Shown here piece after piece: positions 36,330 through 46,541 of a stretch of DNA of 64,000 bases. The DNA is from Bog-950 sp044225825 (lineage in GTDB: Bacteria; Bacteroidota; Bacteroidia; Chitinophagales; LD1): the NCBI GenBank assembly GCA_044225825.1, contig JBGAIB010000001.1, positions 558,001-622,000 on the forward strand, given 5' to 3'. The stretch's first letter is position 1. The number at the start of each line of letters is the position of its first letter. Position numbers and translations under genes: made by a program. Below the pieces are notes generated by a model. That model saw only the letters and a program-made list of their open reading frames with translations. It did no database searches and had not been told where the DNA came from.

Positions 36330-38144
36330 GCGTACCGGTATAGTGATAAGTACCCGGGTGCCCTCGGCTAAGTCGTTATAAACCACACCGATTTCCGTAT
36401 CGCGATTTTGATTCAACAAATGCAGCCGTCGTTCGTTTGCGGCGCTTGAGAAAGACTGGTGAAGCGGACGGTTATTGCTGCTTAATAAGGATGCCTGCAT
36501 ACGGCCGATTCCATTGTCGCGTATTTCGCATAACAGTTTTTGTTCGCCATCCAGGAGCTTAAAACTGATACGCAGGTGTTTCTCTCCTTTTTTGTGAAGC
36601 AATCCATGGCGAATAGCATTTTCGACATACGGTTGTAACAGCATAGGGGGCAGATGTATATCGTCGGCCTTTTCCTGTTTATCGAACGATATGGCATAGG
36701 TAAAGCCATGATCGAACCGAAGCGCTTCCAACTGCAGATAATTGTGCAACATGTTGATCTCCTCCGTAAGGGATATGGATGTCTGACAACTAGCCTTTAA
36801 TATTTCGCGGGTTAACTGACTGAATTTGCCCAAGTGTTCGTTTGCCAATCGCTTATCTCCTATCAGGAACATCTCCTGAATGCTGTTGAGCGCATTGAAA
36901 ATGAAGTGGGGATTCATTTGCGCTTTGATGGCTTTTAACTCACTCTCCGTGCGCTCCAATTCCGCCTGCTGTTGCTTTATCTTCAACTCCCGGAGTTCCA
37001 TTTCCTTTTTCCCGGCTTCGTATCGCACGCGAAGGGCTGCCAAACTGCGTTGGGTGCTTTCGTTCATCAACTCCTCCTTATAAACCACACATTGTTTGTG
37101 ATACTCCAGTGCTTTTTGAAACAAGCCCTGTGCTTCGTAAAACTCAGCCAGATTTTTTGTTATCAGCCGCAGGTAATGTTTGTTGCCTTTTTGTTTAAAC
37201 TCTTCATAAGCCTGCAGATACATCTGCTCCGCTTCATCCGTACGACCACTACGCGCACAAGCCCTGGCAATTTGCTGGTGCAGATGTGGTAGCTGCGAGG
37301 CCAATCCTAAACTTTGGGCATGCTCCAGCGCTTTGTAACCCATCTCCAACGCTTCGGCATATTGACCCAATTCAATGCCGGCATCTATAACTGCCAAATA
37401 GGCTTTTGATGTGGAAAGGGCGGAACCTTTTTTTGAAGCAAGCTCCAGCCCCTGCCTTGCACACTTTAAAGACTCTGCAAACTGCTTTTCGTTTGCATAT
37501 ATCTGGGCCAGGTAATAGAGCGTATCCAGTTGGGTGTGCACTAAACCGTGTTGCTCCAGAAAAGGAAGCAATCGGGCCAACTGTTCAAGCGACTGTTCTT
37601 TTTCGTTGTTCTTGTAATACAGTATACCCTGCGTAAAACGGAAGTAACCCAACCGAACAAAATCGCCTTTTTGCTCCGCAATGGCACTGCCTTTAACGAT
37701 ACAATCGAAGGCTTTGGGCAGGTTATGGTATTCGTAATAGTCTTCGGCTACCTCGTAATAAAAAAGACGGACGTCATCAGCAGCCCCGTCCAGTTGATGT
37801 TCTATTTCAGCAAACAACAACCCGGCTTCTTCCTGCTGACCTTGCTGCGCCAGCAGACGGCTGCGATAGATGGAAATGCGTAAAGATGTATCGAGCGGCA
37901 GTTTGGTATAGGCGGCCTGCAGTGTATCCAGTTGTTGCAATGCCCCGGAGAAATTGCCGCTCTCGCCCAACTGATAGCAACGCAGCAAGGCAGCTTCTGC
38001 CAGCAGTACGGGCGATTGGCTGCGTATACCCTTTTGGTGCAAATCTGCCGCCAGATCCTCGCATAGATCCAGATCGTGGCCGGCCTTTTGCCAGGCCTCC
38101 GTTATCAGGCTATACTCTTTTTCCTTATCGGATTGCTGCTTCAT
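36324..38144 (-). CDS. TPR-containing LytS-type sensor histidine kinase
   Basis: A 606-residue signalling kinase. Residues 1-360 are helical tetratricopeptide-like repeats (for example YHNLPKAFDCIVKGSAIAEQKGDF, SGRTDEAEQMYLQAYEEFKQKGN-like). A coiled coil around 375-405 follows. The His_kinase domain has MNPHFIFNALNSIQEMF, whose His after NP is the phospho-acceptor, and the ATPase has YVENAIRHGL and LCEIRDNGIGR. No signal peptide or membrane segment is evident, so it looks cytoplasmic. The cognate LytTR regulator is not in the window. Confidence 0.92.
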   Translation of the reverse strand: MKQQSDKEKEYSLITEAWQKAGHDLDLCEDLAADLHQKGIRSQSPVLLAEAALLRCYQLGESGNFSGALQQLDTLQAAYTKLPLDTSLRISIYRSRLLAQQGQQEEAGLLFAEIEHQLDGAADDVRLFYYEVAEDYYEYHNLPKAFDCIVKGSAIAEQKGDFVRLGYFRFTQGILYYKNNEKEQSLEQLARLLPFLEQHGLVHTQLDTLYYLAQIYANEKQFAESLKCARQGLELASKKGSALSTSKAYLAVIDAGIELGQYAEALEMGYKALEHAQSLGLASQLPHLHQQIARACARSGRTDEAEQMYLQAYEEFKQKGNKHYLRLITKNLAEFYEAQGLFQKALEYHKQCVVYKEELMNESTQRSLAALRVRYEAGKKEMELRELKIKQQQAELERTESELKAIKAQMNPHFIFNALNSIQEMFLIGDKRLANEHLGKFSQLTREILKASCQTSISLTEEINMLHNYLQLEALRFDHGFTYAISFDKQEKADDIHLPPMLLQPYVENAIRHGLLHKKGEKHLRISFKLLDGEQKLLCEIRDNGIGRMQASLLSSNNRPLHQSFSSAANERRLHLLNQNRDTEIGVVYNDLAEGTRVLITIPVRL

Positions 38145-38253
38145 CCGTCGGCGAAAGTAAAGTTACCGTTCATAAAGCCAAAGCTACCATTGGTGAAGTT
38201 GGCGAAACCCCGGCACCCCGGCAACGTAGGTTTGCGGCGGCACAACTAAACGA

Positions 38254-38562
38254 ATGACTACCAATTCCCTGAAAAAATTGAGCGGCTACTTACTAGTAGG
38301 TGGATTACTTGCATTTTTTACCCTACCGGCAGCCCCTAGTAAGGCATTCAACCAATGCCAGACTTCACTCCAGATAAGCGATTCGCTTAGCCCGCTTAAA
38401 ACCCATATGGTTTCTATTAACGATACCTCCGATTTATCCATAACTACCTGCTATGAGGACCTGGAGGCCGTTGAAATCTATCGGATAATGGAAAAAGGGC
38501 CCGTTTTTACACAGGGTTATATTACACGTATAGGGGTGAAAACCACAGTAAAAAGCGAATAA
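38254..38562 (+). CDS. Small secreted protein of unknown function
   Basis: A 102-residue protein with an N-terminal export signal (LLVGGLLAFFTLPAAPSKA) and two later Cys (NQC; TTCYED). It diverges from the histidine kinase gene, 109 bases apart. I recognise no family. The coding case rests on the signal peptide, an ATG with clear spacing and open frame; it could be a chance frame. Confidence 0.5.
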   Translation: MTTNSLKKLSGYLLVGGLLAFFTLPAAPSKAFNQCQTSLQISDSLSPLKTHMVSINDTSDLSITTCYEDLEAVEIYRIMEKGPVFTQGYITRIGVKTTVKSE

Positions 38563-38669
38563 ACGCCAGCTGTTGTTTAACCAGATAGAGGTTTTCGGTT
38601 TTTATGTATGAGGGGCATTTTGGGACAGGATTAAGACTATCCCCGGGAAGCACGCTTCGGCCAAAGTGT

Positions 38670-38677
38670 TACCTTCG
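38670..38677 (+). promoter_or_regulatory. -7 box before the beta-helix gene
   Basis: TACCTTCG matches TAnnTTTG at seven of eight positions, 20 bases before the ATG at 38698. The same TAnnTTCG variant precedes the TonB receptor gene. Confidence 0.4.
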
Positions 38678-38697
38678 CCACCGTTAAAACCAACATC

Positions 38698-39984
38698 ATG
38701 AAAAAATCAATCATTACCCTCTTCTTGTTTATTTCTGTTTTTGCAGCTTTTGCTGCCGATATTAAAGTAGATAAAACCGGCCAGATTGCAGGTTCAGTTC
38801 CTACAATTTCGCAAGCCATTACAACGGCAGCTAACGGCGACCGGATCGTAATTTTCAGCAACGGCTTAGTTTACAACGAGAGCTTAACGATAGATAAATC
38901 ACTAACCTTTCTTTCGGCTGCCGAAGGGGAATATTTCTATGTAACCGGCAACATTAAATATGTTGGTGCCAACGGCCGCGAAATTACTGTAATAGGTATG
39001 CACCAATTGGGCAATGACTCTGCTTCGGGCACAGTAGCAGTAGGCACCCGTTGCGCAGTTAACATTGTTGATTGCGAGATAAACGGCTATGTAATTTTTA
39101 ACCAGGACGGCTATGATGTAAATGTACTTTACAACACTATTGAGTATGCCGTGGAACTACGCTATGGAAAAGTGATAGCCAATAAGCTGGGAATTGAAAC
39201 CAGCGACAACAACTGGTTAGGCGAATTACGCGTTACAGCAGAAAGCGCTACATACGGACAGGGAGACACCCTGTTTATAATCGCTAACCGTGCCTGGAAG
39301 GTTGACAACATTATTACCTATCAGGTAAATTTTGACAACCCAAACCTGCGCTATTTTATTGCAAACAATTCATTCCGCAACGGATACACGAACGGTACCG
39401 GCTACGCCACGTCGAGAACGGCCGTTAATATTGCCAATTGCTACCTCACCGATTCTGCCAATGTTTTTATCAATAATTATCTCTCAGGGTTTGAAAGTTC
39501 AGTTGGTTGCTCCGGCTCAAGTACCTATGCAGTTGCTCAACTGAAAGGAATAAAAACCGAAAATCTGGTAAACAACATATTTAAGAACCGTTATGGCTCG
39601 CCTTATGGTTGTGCACTTTTAGGATATCGCGGCGATTACAACATATATGATAGTTACAGAGGTTATCCATTAGCCGGTGTGGTTGACAACAACTATTTCA
39701 GCACCGCCCAGAATGCAACATTTACCTACGACCTGCAAACGGGTAAAGTAACATCGGGCCTGGCCGGCATTGACGCAGGCAAACCCGGTGTAAATTATAT
39801 GGATCTGGATTTAACCCGTGGCGATGTGGGCACCTATGGTGGCCCCTACTCGCAGGCCAACTATTGGGACACCCCCAACCCGCAGGGTGGCGGTGGCCGT
39901 GTGTTTTTGCTAAACATGCCGGCTAATATTTACTCGTTAACGACACCGGTTTCTATTAAGGCAAACGCCACTCACACTAAGTAA
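38698..39984 (+). CDS. Secreted right-handed beta-helix-like protein
   Basis: A 428-residue exported protein. The signal peptide is KKSIITLFLFISVFAAFAA. The start of the mature part (VPTISQAITTAANGDRIVIF, NESLTIDKSLTFLSAAEG) is typical of parallel beta-helix/pectate-lyase-like proteins, and later Asn-rich strands (NNYFSTAQN, ANCYLTDSANVFINNYLSG) fit helix rungs. No catalytic motif of a lyase is clear. The end lacks a T9SS domain. The giant repeat protein starts 26 bases later, so the two may be co-expressed. Confidence 0.65.
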   Translation: MKKSIITLFLFISVFAAFAADIKVDKTGQIAGSVPTISQAITTAANGDRIVIFSNGLVYNESLTIDKSLTFLSAAEGEYFYVTGNIKYVGANGREITVIGMHQLGNDSASGTVAVGTRCAVNIVDCEINGYVIFNQDGYDVNVLYNTIEYAVELRYGKVIANKLGIETSDNNWLGELRVTAESATYGQGDTLFIIANRAWKVDNIITYQVNFDNPNLRYFIANNSFRNGYTNGTGYATSRTAVNIANCYLTDSANVFINNYLSGFESSVGCSGSSTYAVAQLKGIKTENLVNNIFKNRYGSPYGCALLGYRGDYNIYDSYRGYPLAGVVDNNYFSTAQNATFTYDLQTGKVTSGLAGIDAGKPGVNYMDLDLTRGDVGTYGGPYSQANYWDTPNPQGGGGRVFLLNMPANIYSLTTPVSIKANATHTK

Positions 39985-40010
39985 ACAGGAACGCTGTATA
40001 AAAGGCGGAC

Positions 40011-43000
40011 ATGGTCATGTTACGAACAAGACTACAATTACCTGTATTACTGATACTCTGCTTGCTGCTGGGCAGCGGGTTCGCGGGTATACGGGCACAG
40101 CAACTGCTGGGCGCCGAATACTTTTGGGACACCGACCCCGGTTACGGCAACGGGTATTCCTTTACCGCCCAGGATGGGAACTTTAACGAAGCGCTGGAGA
40201 ATATTATACGCAACAGCGCACCGCTTCCATCCACGGGCTTGCACCTGCTTAACATACGTGTTAAGGATGATAACGATAACTGGGGGCCGCTTTATAAAAA
40301 AGCGGTGCAGGTTACGGATACGGCTCAACTACTTACAAATACCAAAATTACTGCTGCTGAATTTTTCTGGGATACAGACCCCGGTAATGGCAGTGGCACT
40401 GCAATGCTTGCTTTTGACGGCAACTTTAATGAAGCATTAGAACAGGCATTTGCCAATACATCTTCACTGCCCACTACCGGTTTGCATTTGTTTAATATCC
40501 GTGTAAGAGACGGAAAAAATAAGTGGGGACCTGTGTTTAAAAAAGTGGTGCAGTTAAATGATGCTGCCACAACCACCCGGTTACTAACCGTTAAAGCAGC
40601 CGAATATTTTTGGGATACTGACCCCGGTTATGGCAGCGCCAGTGCCCTGCTTGCTTTTGACGGAGGTTTTAACGAAGCGCTGGAGCAGGTGTTTACCAAT
40701 ACTGCCACGCTGCCAGCTACCGGCTTGCATTTGTTCAATATCCGTGTAAAGGCAGAGAACAACAACTGGGGACCACTGTTTAAAAAAGCGGTGCAGGTTA
40801 CAGATGCGGTAAACAATCCGCGTTTGCTTACCGTTAAGGCTGCAGAATATTTTTGGGATACCGACCCCGGTTATGGAAGTGCCAATGCTTTGCTTGCCTT
40901 TGACGGCAACTTTAATGAAGCACTGGAGCAGGTATTTACCAATAATGCCACCTTACCTGCCACCGGCCTGCACCTGTTTAATATCCGTGTAAAGGCCGAA
41001 AACAACAACTGGGGCCCGCTTTTTAAAAAAGCGGTAAGTGTAAGTAATGTGGTGAACAGTCCGCGCTTGCTTACTGTAAAAGCTGCCGAGTGTTTTTGGG
41101 ATACCATTGATCCGGGTTACGGAAACGGGATAGCCCTGCTGGCTTTTGATGGCAACTTTAACGAAGCCCTGGAAGCAGTAAACGGCACCCTGAATTCGCT
41201 GATAGAAGGATTACACCGCTTTAATATACGTGTTAAGGATGAAAGCAATAACTGGGGACCTTTATTTAAAAAGGCTGTTTTTATTACCGACCAGCCACGC
41301 GGACTGATTCTTACGCAGGCTGAATACTTTTGGGATGCCGACCCCGGCTACGGTAACGGCTATCCCCTACTGGCTTTTGACGGCAACTTTAATGAAGCAC
41401 TGGAACAGGTAAGAGATTCGAATGCTACCCTTGCGATGGACGGCATCCACTTATTGAATGTGCGTATTAAGGATGAAAAGGGCCGTTGGGGTCCGTTGTT
41501 TAAGAAGGCTGTAAATATTCAGGCGGAATATACCGGATTGAATGTACTGCTGGATAAGGGCAACAGTACGCTTTGTGCCAACGATTCGCTGATTATACAG
41601 GCATCAGGCGCAGGTTCCTACCGCTGGTTCCCTTCAACCGGTTTAAATAAGAACATTGGTGCGGTAGTTATTGCCAAGCCAACTACTACCACAACCTATA
41701 TGGTGGTTGGGCAAGGCGATCCCGGCGTTTACGATACAGCTTACATAACCATTACGGTTATTTCGGGCAGTATTGCGCTTAACCTGGGTAACGATACCAG
41801 CGTCTGTTCACCGGCTACTATTACTTTAAATGCCGGCAGTGCAACAAGCTACACGTGGAGCACCGGTGCAACATCGCAAACCATAAGCGTAAACAGCACC
41901 GGCAATTATGCCGTAACTATTACCAATGCAGCGGGTTGCCACAAATCGGATACTATACATGTAACGGTTGATACCTTAACGGCAAGCATATTACCTGCTA
42001 CGGCATCGGTTTGTTCGGGTAGCAGTGTAACGCTTTCGGCATCGGGAGGCAATACTTACAACTGGAGCAATTCGCTGGGCACTAATCCCAACGTACTTGT
42101 TTCGCCAACCAGCAACACCACGTATACTGTTACCGTAACAAAGGGCGCTTGTGTAACTACCGTCAACCGACTGGTTACAGTTAAGCAACCTACTGCAGGA
42201 ACTATTACTGCCAGTATATGTGCCGGACAGAGCTACCTGTTTAATGGTGTAAACCGCACTACTGCGGGCAGCTACCTGGATACACTTGTAAATGCTGCGG
42301 GCTGTGATTCTATTTTGACATTAAACCTGACGGTTAAGCCAACTACTTCGGGAAGCTTTGCAGTAAGTATCTGCGCAGGGCAGAGTTACCTGTTCAATGG
42401 TATTAACCGCAGCAGCAGCGGTGCTTACCTTGATACGCTGACAGGTAGCAATGGCTGTGACAGTATTGTTACGCTGAACCTGACGGTGAAGCCAACTACT
42501 TCAGGAAGTTTTTCGGCTACTATTTGCCAGGGGCAGAGTTACCTGTTTAACGGTATTAACCGCACAACCAGCGGTGCTTACCTGGATACCTTAACCGGCA
42601 GCAATGGCTGCGATAGTATTGTAACACTAAACCTGACGGTGAAGCCAACTACTTCAGGAAGCTTCTCGGCAACTATTTGTCAAGGGCAGTCATACTTGTT
42701 TAACGGCGTTAACCGCACTACCAGTGGTGCTTACCTTGATACCCTAACCGGTAGCAATGGTTGCGACAGTATAATTACCCTGAACCTGACGGTGAAGCCA
42801 ACTACTTCAGGAAGTTTTTCGGCTACTATCTGCCAAGGACAATCGTATTTGTTTAATGGTGTGAACCGCACTACAAGCGGCGCGTACCTTGATACACTTA
42901 CAGGCAGCAATGGCTGCGATAGTATTGTAACACTGAACCTAACGGTGAAGCCTACAACCTCAGGAAGCTTCTCAGCAACTATTTGTCAAGGGCAGTCATA

Positions 43001-46000
43001 CTTGTTTAACGGCGTTAACCGCACTACCAGTGGCGCCTACCTTGATACGCTTACAGGCAGCAACGGTTGTGACAGTATTGTAACATTAAATCTGACGGTG
43101 AAACCTACTACCTCAGGCAGTTTCTCGGCTACTATTTGTCAGGGACAATCGTATTTGTTTAATGGTGTAAACCGTACCACCAGCGGTGCTTACCTGGATA
43201 CCTTAACCGGCAGCAATGGCTGCGATAGTATTGTAACGCTTAACTTAACCGTGAAGCCTAACAGCACAGGCACTATTAATGCCAGCATATGCCAGGGTCA
43301 GAGTTACCTGTTTAATGGCGTTAACAGAACAACTTCCGGTACTTATTTAGATACCCTGGTAAGCGCTAACGGTTGTGATTCGATTTTAACCTTGAACTTA
43401 ACCGTAAAAGCAAAAACTACCGGCACTATCAATGCAGGAATTTGCCAGGGTCAGTCCTATTTCTTTAATGGGGTTAACCGAACCACAACGGGCACCTATT
43501 TAGACACGCTGGTGAATGCTGCAGGTTGTGATTCGATACTGACGCTGAACTTAACCGTGAATGCTACTGTTACCAGCAGCTTTAACCAAAGCATTTGCGC
43601 GGGCAGCAGTTACTTCTTTAACGGGCAGAACCTGACCACCTCTGGCGCTTACAAGGATACCTTGGTAGCAGTTGGTGGTTGCGATAGTGTGGTTACGTTG
43701 AACCTTACGGTTAAATCAACCACCTCCGGAACGCTAAACGTTGCGATATGCCCGGGACAATCGTATTTCTTTAACGGTGTTAACCGCAGTACCGCAGGCA
43801 GCTACCTGGATACCTTAACCGGCAGCAATGGTTGCGACTCGATACTTACATTAAATTTAAGTATTAAGTCAACTACAAGTGGCAGTTTCAGTGCTACCAT
43901 TTGTCAGGGCCAGAGCTACCTGTTTAATGGCATTAACCGTACTACCAGCGGCGCTTACCTGGATACGCTGGTTGGTTCGAACGGATGCGACAGTGTTGTT
44001 ACTCTGAACCTAACCGTGAAGCCTACAACCTCTGGCAGTTTTGCCGTAAGCATTTGTCAGGGCCAAAGCTACCTATTCAACGGCATTAACCGTAGTGCCA
44101 GCGGTGCTTACCTTGATACATTAACCGGCAGCAATGGCTGCGATAGTGTTGTAACGCTAAACCTAACCGTTAAGCCTACTACCAGCGGCACCATTAATGC
44201 CAGTATTTGCCAGGGGCAAAGCTACCTGTTTAACGGTGTTAACCGTACCACCAGCGGCACTTATCTTGACACGCTGATAAATACCGCAGGTTGTGATTCG
44301 ATACTGACACTGAACCTGACTGTGAAAGCAAAAACAACCGGCACCATCAATGCCAGTATCTGCCAGGGTCAGTCGTATTTGTTCAACGGTGTAAGCCGCA
44401 CTACCACCGGCACGTATCTGGATACGCTGGTAAACAGTGTAGGGTGCGATTCAGTATTAACCTTGAACTTAACCGTTAACAGCATTGTTACCAGCAGCTT
44501 CAACCAAAGCATTTGTGCCGGAAGCACTTATTTCTTTAACGGACAAAACCTTAATACCTCCGGCACTTACAAGGATACACTTGTAGCAGTAGGCGGATGT
44601 GATAGTGTTGTTACGCTTAACTTAACGGTGAAACCAACCACTACCGGCACTATCAATGCCAGTATTTGTGCAGGAAGCAGTTACCTGTTTAACGGAGTAA
44701 ACCGCACAACCAGCGGTACATATCTGGATACACTTACCGGTAGCAATGGTTGCGATAGCTTACTCACATTGAACCTAACTGTTAAGCCGACTACTTCCGG
44801 CAGTTTCTCGGCAAGCATTTGTCAGGGCCAATCGTATTTATTTAATGGTATAAACCGCACCAGCAGCGGTGCCTACCTGGATACGGTTACAGGCTCGAAT
44901 GGATGTGATAGTGTGGTAACGCTAAACTTAACGGTTAAGCCAAGTACCACTGGCAGTATTGCTGCCAGCATTTGCCAGGGACAGAGCTACCTGTTTAACG
45001 GAGTTAACCGTACCACCAGCGGTACTTACCTGGACACGCTGGTAAACAGCGCAGGGTGCGATTCGATATTGACGCTGAACCTAACGGTGAAAGCCAAAAC
45101 AACCGGTACCATCAATGCCAGTATCTGCCAGGGCCAATCCTATTTGTTTAATGGTATTAACCGCACAGCCACCGGCACCTACCTGGACACCCTGGTAAAC
45201 AGTGCAGGATGTGATTCGATACTTACGCTGAACTTAACGGTTAACACTACCGTTACCGGCAGCTTTAGCCAGAGCATTTGCATTGGCAGCAGTTATTTGT
45301 TTAACGGCCAGCAGTTAACCCAAAGCGGCAGTTACAACGATACACTTACTGCTACCGGCGGCTGCGATAGTATTGTAACACTGCATTTAACGGTTAACCC
45401 GGTATTAACGGGTAGCTTTAGCCAGGCCATTTGTGCCGGCGGCAGTTATCTGTTCAACGGGCAGCAACTGAGCCAGGCAGGAACGTATTACGACACACTG
45501 CAAACAACCGGCGGTTGCGATAGTGTTGTAACGCTAACACTGACTGTCAATAATCCGAGCAGCGGCTCCGCAGCGGCTACCATTTGTCAGGGACAGGGTT
45601 ATTTGTTTAACGGTGTTACCCATTATACAGCCGGCACCTACCTGGACACACTGGTAAACAGCAAAGGCTGCGATTCCATCCTTACACTTACACTAACCGT
45701 TACACCGGCCCTGCAATCGGCCTATGCCGATACTATCTGCAATGGAGAAAGTTATGCGTTTAACGGACAAGCGCTTACCCAGGGAGGTAGTTACCGAGAT
45801 ACGCTGCAGAGCGTTGCCGGTTGCGATAGTATTGTTACACTTACGTTGGTAGTACGGCCCTTACCGGTGGCTACCATTAACCGCACCAACGATACGTTAA
45901 GCACACAAACATTCAGCAGCTACCAGTGGTTATTGAATAATGCCACCCTAAATGGCGCTACTCAGCAGAAACTGGTGATGACACAGGACGGTAACTACAG

Positions 46001-46322
46001 TGTAATTGTAACCGATGCCCATGGATGCAGCGATACCTCGGTTATATTAAACGCCACCGGCGTTACTGTAAACGAGTTAACTGCCGATTGGGGCCTGACG
46101 TTATTCCCCAACCCGAATACCGGTACCTTTACTCTTGCATTTAGCAACGATGCCCAGCGCACTGTGCGGGTTACCGATGCTGCAGGTAAATTGGTGTGGG
46201 ATAACGAGGTAAGCGAAAAACAAAACACCATTACCCTGCCGCCTGTGGCAGCAGGAATTTACTTTGTGCATGTGCAACAACAGGCCCGTAAGGCCACGCT
46301 TAAAATTGTATTACTGAAGTAA
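40011..46322 (+). CDS. Giant repetitive T9SS surface protein
   Basis: A 2103-residue secreted protein. After a signal peptide (LPVLLILCLLLGSGFAGIRAQ) come six repeats of about 81 residues with FWDTDPGYG, AFDGNFNEALE and WGPLFKKAV. Residues about 505-725 are Ig/PKD-like modules (YTWSTGATSQTISVNSTGNY). Then come 24 tandem 51-residue repeats with consensus parts SATICQGQSYLFNG, TTSGAYLDTL and GCDSIVTLNLTVKP, each with two Cys about 28 residues apart, likely a disulfide per repeat. The end (LTLFPNPNTGTFTLAF ... GKLVWD ... GIYFVHVQ) is a T9SS type A sorting domain. Probably a long stalk or adhesin. Confidence 0.93.
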   Translation: MVMLRTRLQLPVLLILCLLLGSGFAGIRAQQLLGAEYFWDTDPGYGNGYSFTAQDGNFNEALENIIRNSAPLPSTGLHLLNIRVKDDNDNWGPLYKKAVQVTDTAQLLTNTKITAAEFFWDTDPGNGSGTAMLAFDGNFNEALEQAFANTSSLPTTGLHLFNIRVRDGKNKWGPVFKKVVQLNDAATTTRLLTVKAAEYFWDTDPGYGSASALLAFDGGFNEALEQVFTNTATLPATGLHLFNIRVKAENNNWGPLFKKAVQVTDAVNNPRLLTVKAAEYFWDTDPGYGSANALLAFDGNFNEALEQVFTNNATLPATGLHLFNIRVKAENNNWGPLFKKAVSVSNVVNSPRLLTVKAAECFWDTIDPGYGNGIALLAFDGNFNEALEAVNGTLNSLIEGLHRFNIRVKDESNNWGPLFKKAVFITDQPRGLILTQAEYFWDADPGYGNGYPLLAFDGNFNEALEQVRDSNATLAMDGIHLLNVRIKDEKGRWGPLFKKAVNIQAEYTGLNVLLDKGNSTLCANDSLIIQASGAGSYRWFPSTGLNKNIGAVVIAKPTTTTTYMVVGQGDPGVYDTAYITITVISGSIALNLGNDTSVCSPATITLNAGSATSYTWSTGATSQTISVNSTGNYAVTITNAAGCHKSDTIHVTVDTLTASILPATASVCSGSSVTLSASGGNTYNWSNSLGTNPNVLVSPTSNTTYTVTVTKGACVTTVNRLVTVKQPTAGTITASICAGQSYLFNGVNRTTAGSYLDTLVNAAGCDSILTLNLTVKPTTSGSFAVSICAGQSYLFNGINRSSSGAYLDTLTGSNGCDSIVTLNLTVKPTTSGSFSATICQGQSYLFNGINRTTSGAYLDTLTGSNGCDSIVTLNLTVKPTTSGSFSATICQGQSYLFNGVNRTTSGAYLDTLTGSNGCDSIITLNLTVKPTTSGSFSATICQGQSYLFNGVNRTTSGAYLDTLTGSNGCDSIVTLNLTVKPTTSGSFSATICQGQSYLFNGVNRTTSGAYLDTLTGSNGCDSIVTLNLTVKPTTSGSFSATICQGQSYLFNGVNRTTSGAYLDTLTGSNGCDSIVTLNLTVKPNSTGTINASICQGQSYLFNGVNRTTSGTYLDTLVSANGCDSILTLNLTVKAKTTGTINAGICQGQSYFFNGVNRTTTGTYLDTLVNAAGCDSILTLNLTVNATVTSSFNQSICAGSSYFFNGQNLTTSGAYKDTLVAVGGCDSVVTLNLTVKSTTSGTLNVAICPGQSYFFNGVNRSTAGSYLDTLTGSNGCDSILTLNLSIKSTTSGSFSATICQGQSYLFNGINRTTSGAYLDTLVGSNGCDSVVTLNLTVKPTTSGSFAVSICQGQSYLFNGINRSASGAYLDTLTGSNGCDSVVTLNLTVKPTTSGTINASICQGQSYLFNGVNRTTSGTYLDTLINTAGCDSILTLNLTVKAKTTGTINASICQGQSYLFNGVSRTTTGTYLDTLVNSVGCDSVLTLNLTVNSIVTSSFNQSICAGSTYFFNGQNLNTSGTYKDTLVAVGGCDSVVTLNLTVKPTTTGTINASICAGSSYLFNGVNRTTSGTYLDTLTGSNGCDSLLTLNLTVKPTTSGSFSASICQGQSYLFNGINRTSSGAYLDTVTGSNGCDSVVTLNLTVKPSTTGSIAASICQGQSYLFNGVNRTTSGTYLDTLVNSAGCDSILTLNLTVKAKTTGTINASICQGQSYLFNGINRTATGTYLDTLVNSAGCDSILTLNLTVNTTVTGSFSQSICIGSSYLFNGQQLTQSGSYNDTLTATGGCDSIVTLHLTVNPVLTGSFSQAICAGGSYLFNGQQLSQAGTYYDTLQTTGGCDSVVTLTLTVNNPSSGSAAATICQGQGYLFNGVTHYTAGTYLDTLVNSKGCDSILTLTLTVTPALQSAYADTICNGESYAFNGQALTQGGSYRDTLQSVAGCDSIVTLTLVVRPLPVATINRTNDTLSTQTFSSYQWLLNNATLNGATQQKLVMTQDGNYSVIVTDAHGCSDTSVILNATGVTVNELTADWGLTLFPNPNTGTFTLAFSNDAQRTVRVTDAAGKLVWDNEVSEKQNTITLPPVAAGIYFVHVQQQARKATLKIVLLK
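40113..41530 (+). repeat. Six tandem 243-base coding repeats
   Basis: Units begin at 40113, 40356, 40599, 40842, 41085 and 41319. Spacing is exactly 243 bases, except 234 for the fifth unit. They encode the AEYFWDTDPGYG repeats. Confidence 0.95.
42189..45860 (+). repeat. 24 tandem 153-base coding repeats
   Basis: The span of 3672 bases equals 24 x 153. Units 3-7 encode almost identical peptides, while the outer ones diverge. Higher-order blocks recur: units 8-10 resemble 14-16, and units 19-21 resemble them less closely (TINASIC, KTTGTINA, TVTSSFNQSIC pattern), as if a three-unit block had been copied. Confidence 0.95.
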
Positions 46323-46342
46323 ATAGAACTACCTGATCATTT

Positions 46343-46370
46343 AAGGGCCGCCCAAAAGGCGGCCCTTTTT
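46343..46370 (+). terminator. Terminator of the giant repeat gene
   Basis: AAGGGCCGCC at 46343-46352 pairs with GGCGGCCCTT at 46358-46367, followed by a T-run. Confidence 0.9.
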
Positions 46371-46506
46371 ATTTGCCCGGCTAACCTTGCCTTAACAAGG
46401 CCGCAAAAGATTACGACAACGAAACGCTTAACGGATAATTTATATAAGGGCATTCAAGGTAACATTACGCTAAACACGAAGTAAAACTCCGCTAACCCCA
46501 CCCCTG

Positions 46507-46514
46507 TAGATTCG
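46507..46514 (+). promoter_or_regulatory. -7 box before the TonB receptor gene
   Basis: TAGATTCG matches TAnnTTTG at seven of eight positions and lies 27 bases before the TTG start. The region 46371-46506 holds nothing else I recognise. Confidence 0.4.
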
Positions 46515-46541
46515 CGGCGTTTCACAACGCACCTTATTCCC

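Noticed and set aside
36324..38144. Histidine kinase as copper sensor for copA
   Set aside because: It is a cytoplasmic-looking LytS/TPR kinase, convergent with copA, with no metal motif or adjacent response regulator.
38698..39984. Beta-helix protein as a pectate lyase
   Set aside because: Only the fold pattern is visible; no lyase active-site residues can be picked out.
42189..45860. Regular repeats that could suggest a CRISPR array
   Set aside because: The period is 153 bases with no unique spacers, and the whole array is one open frame encoding a clear protein repeat.
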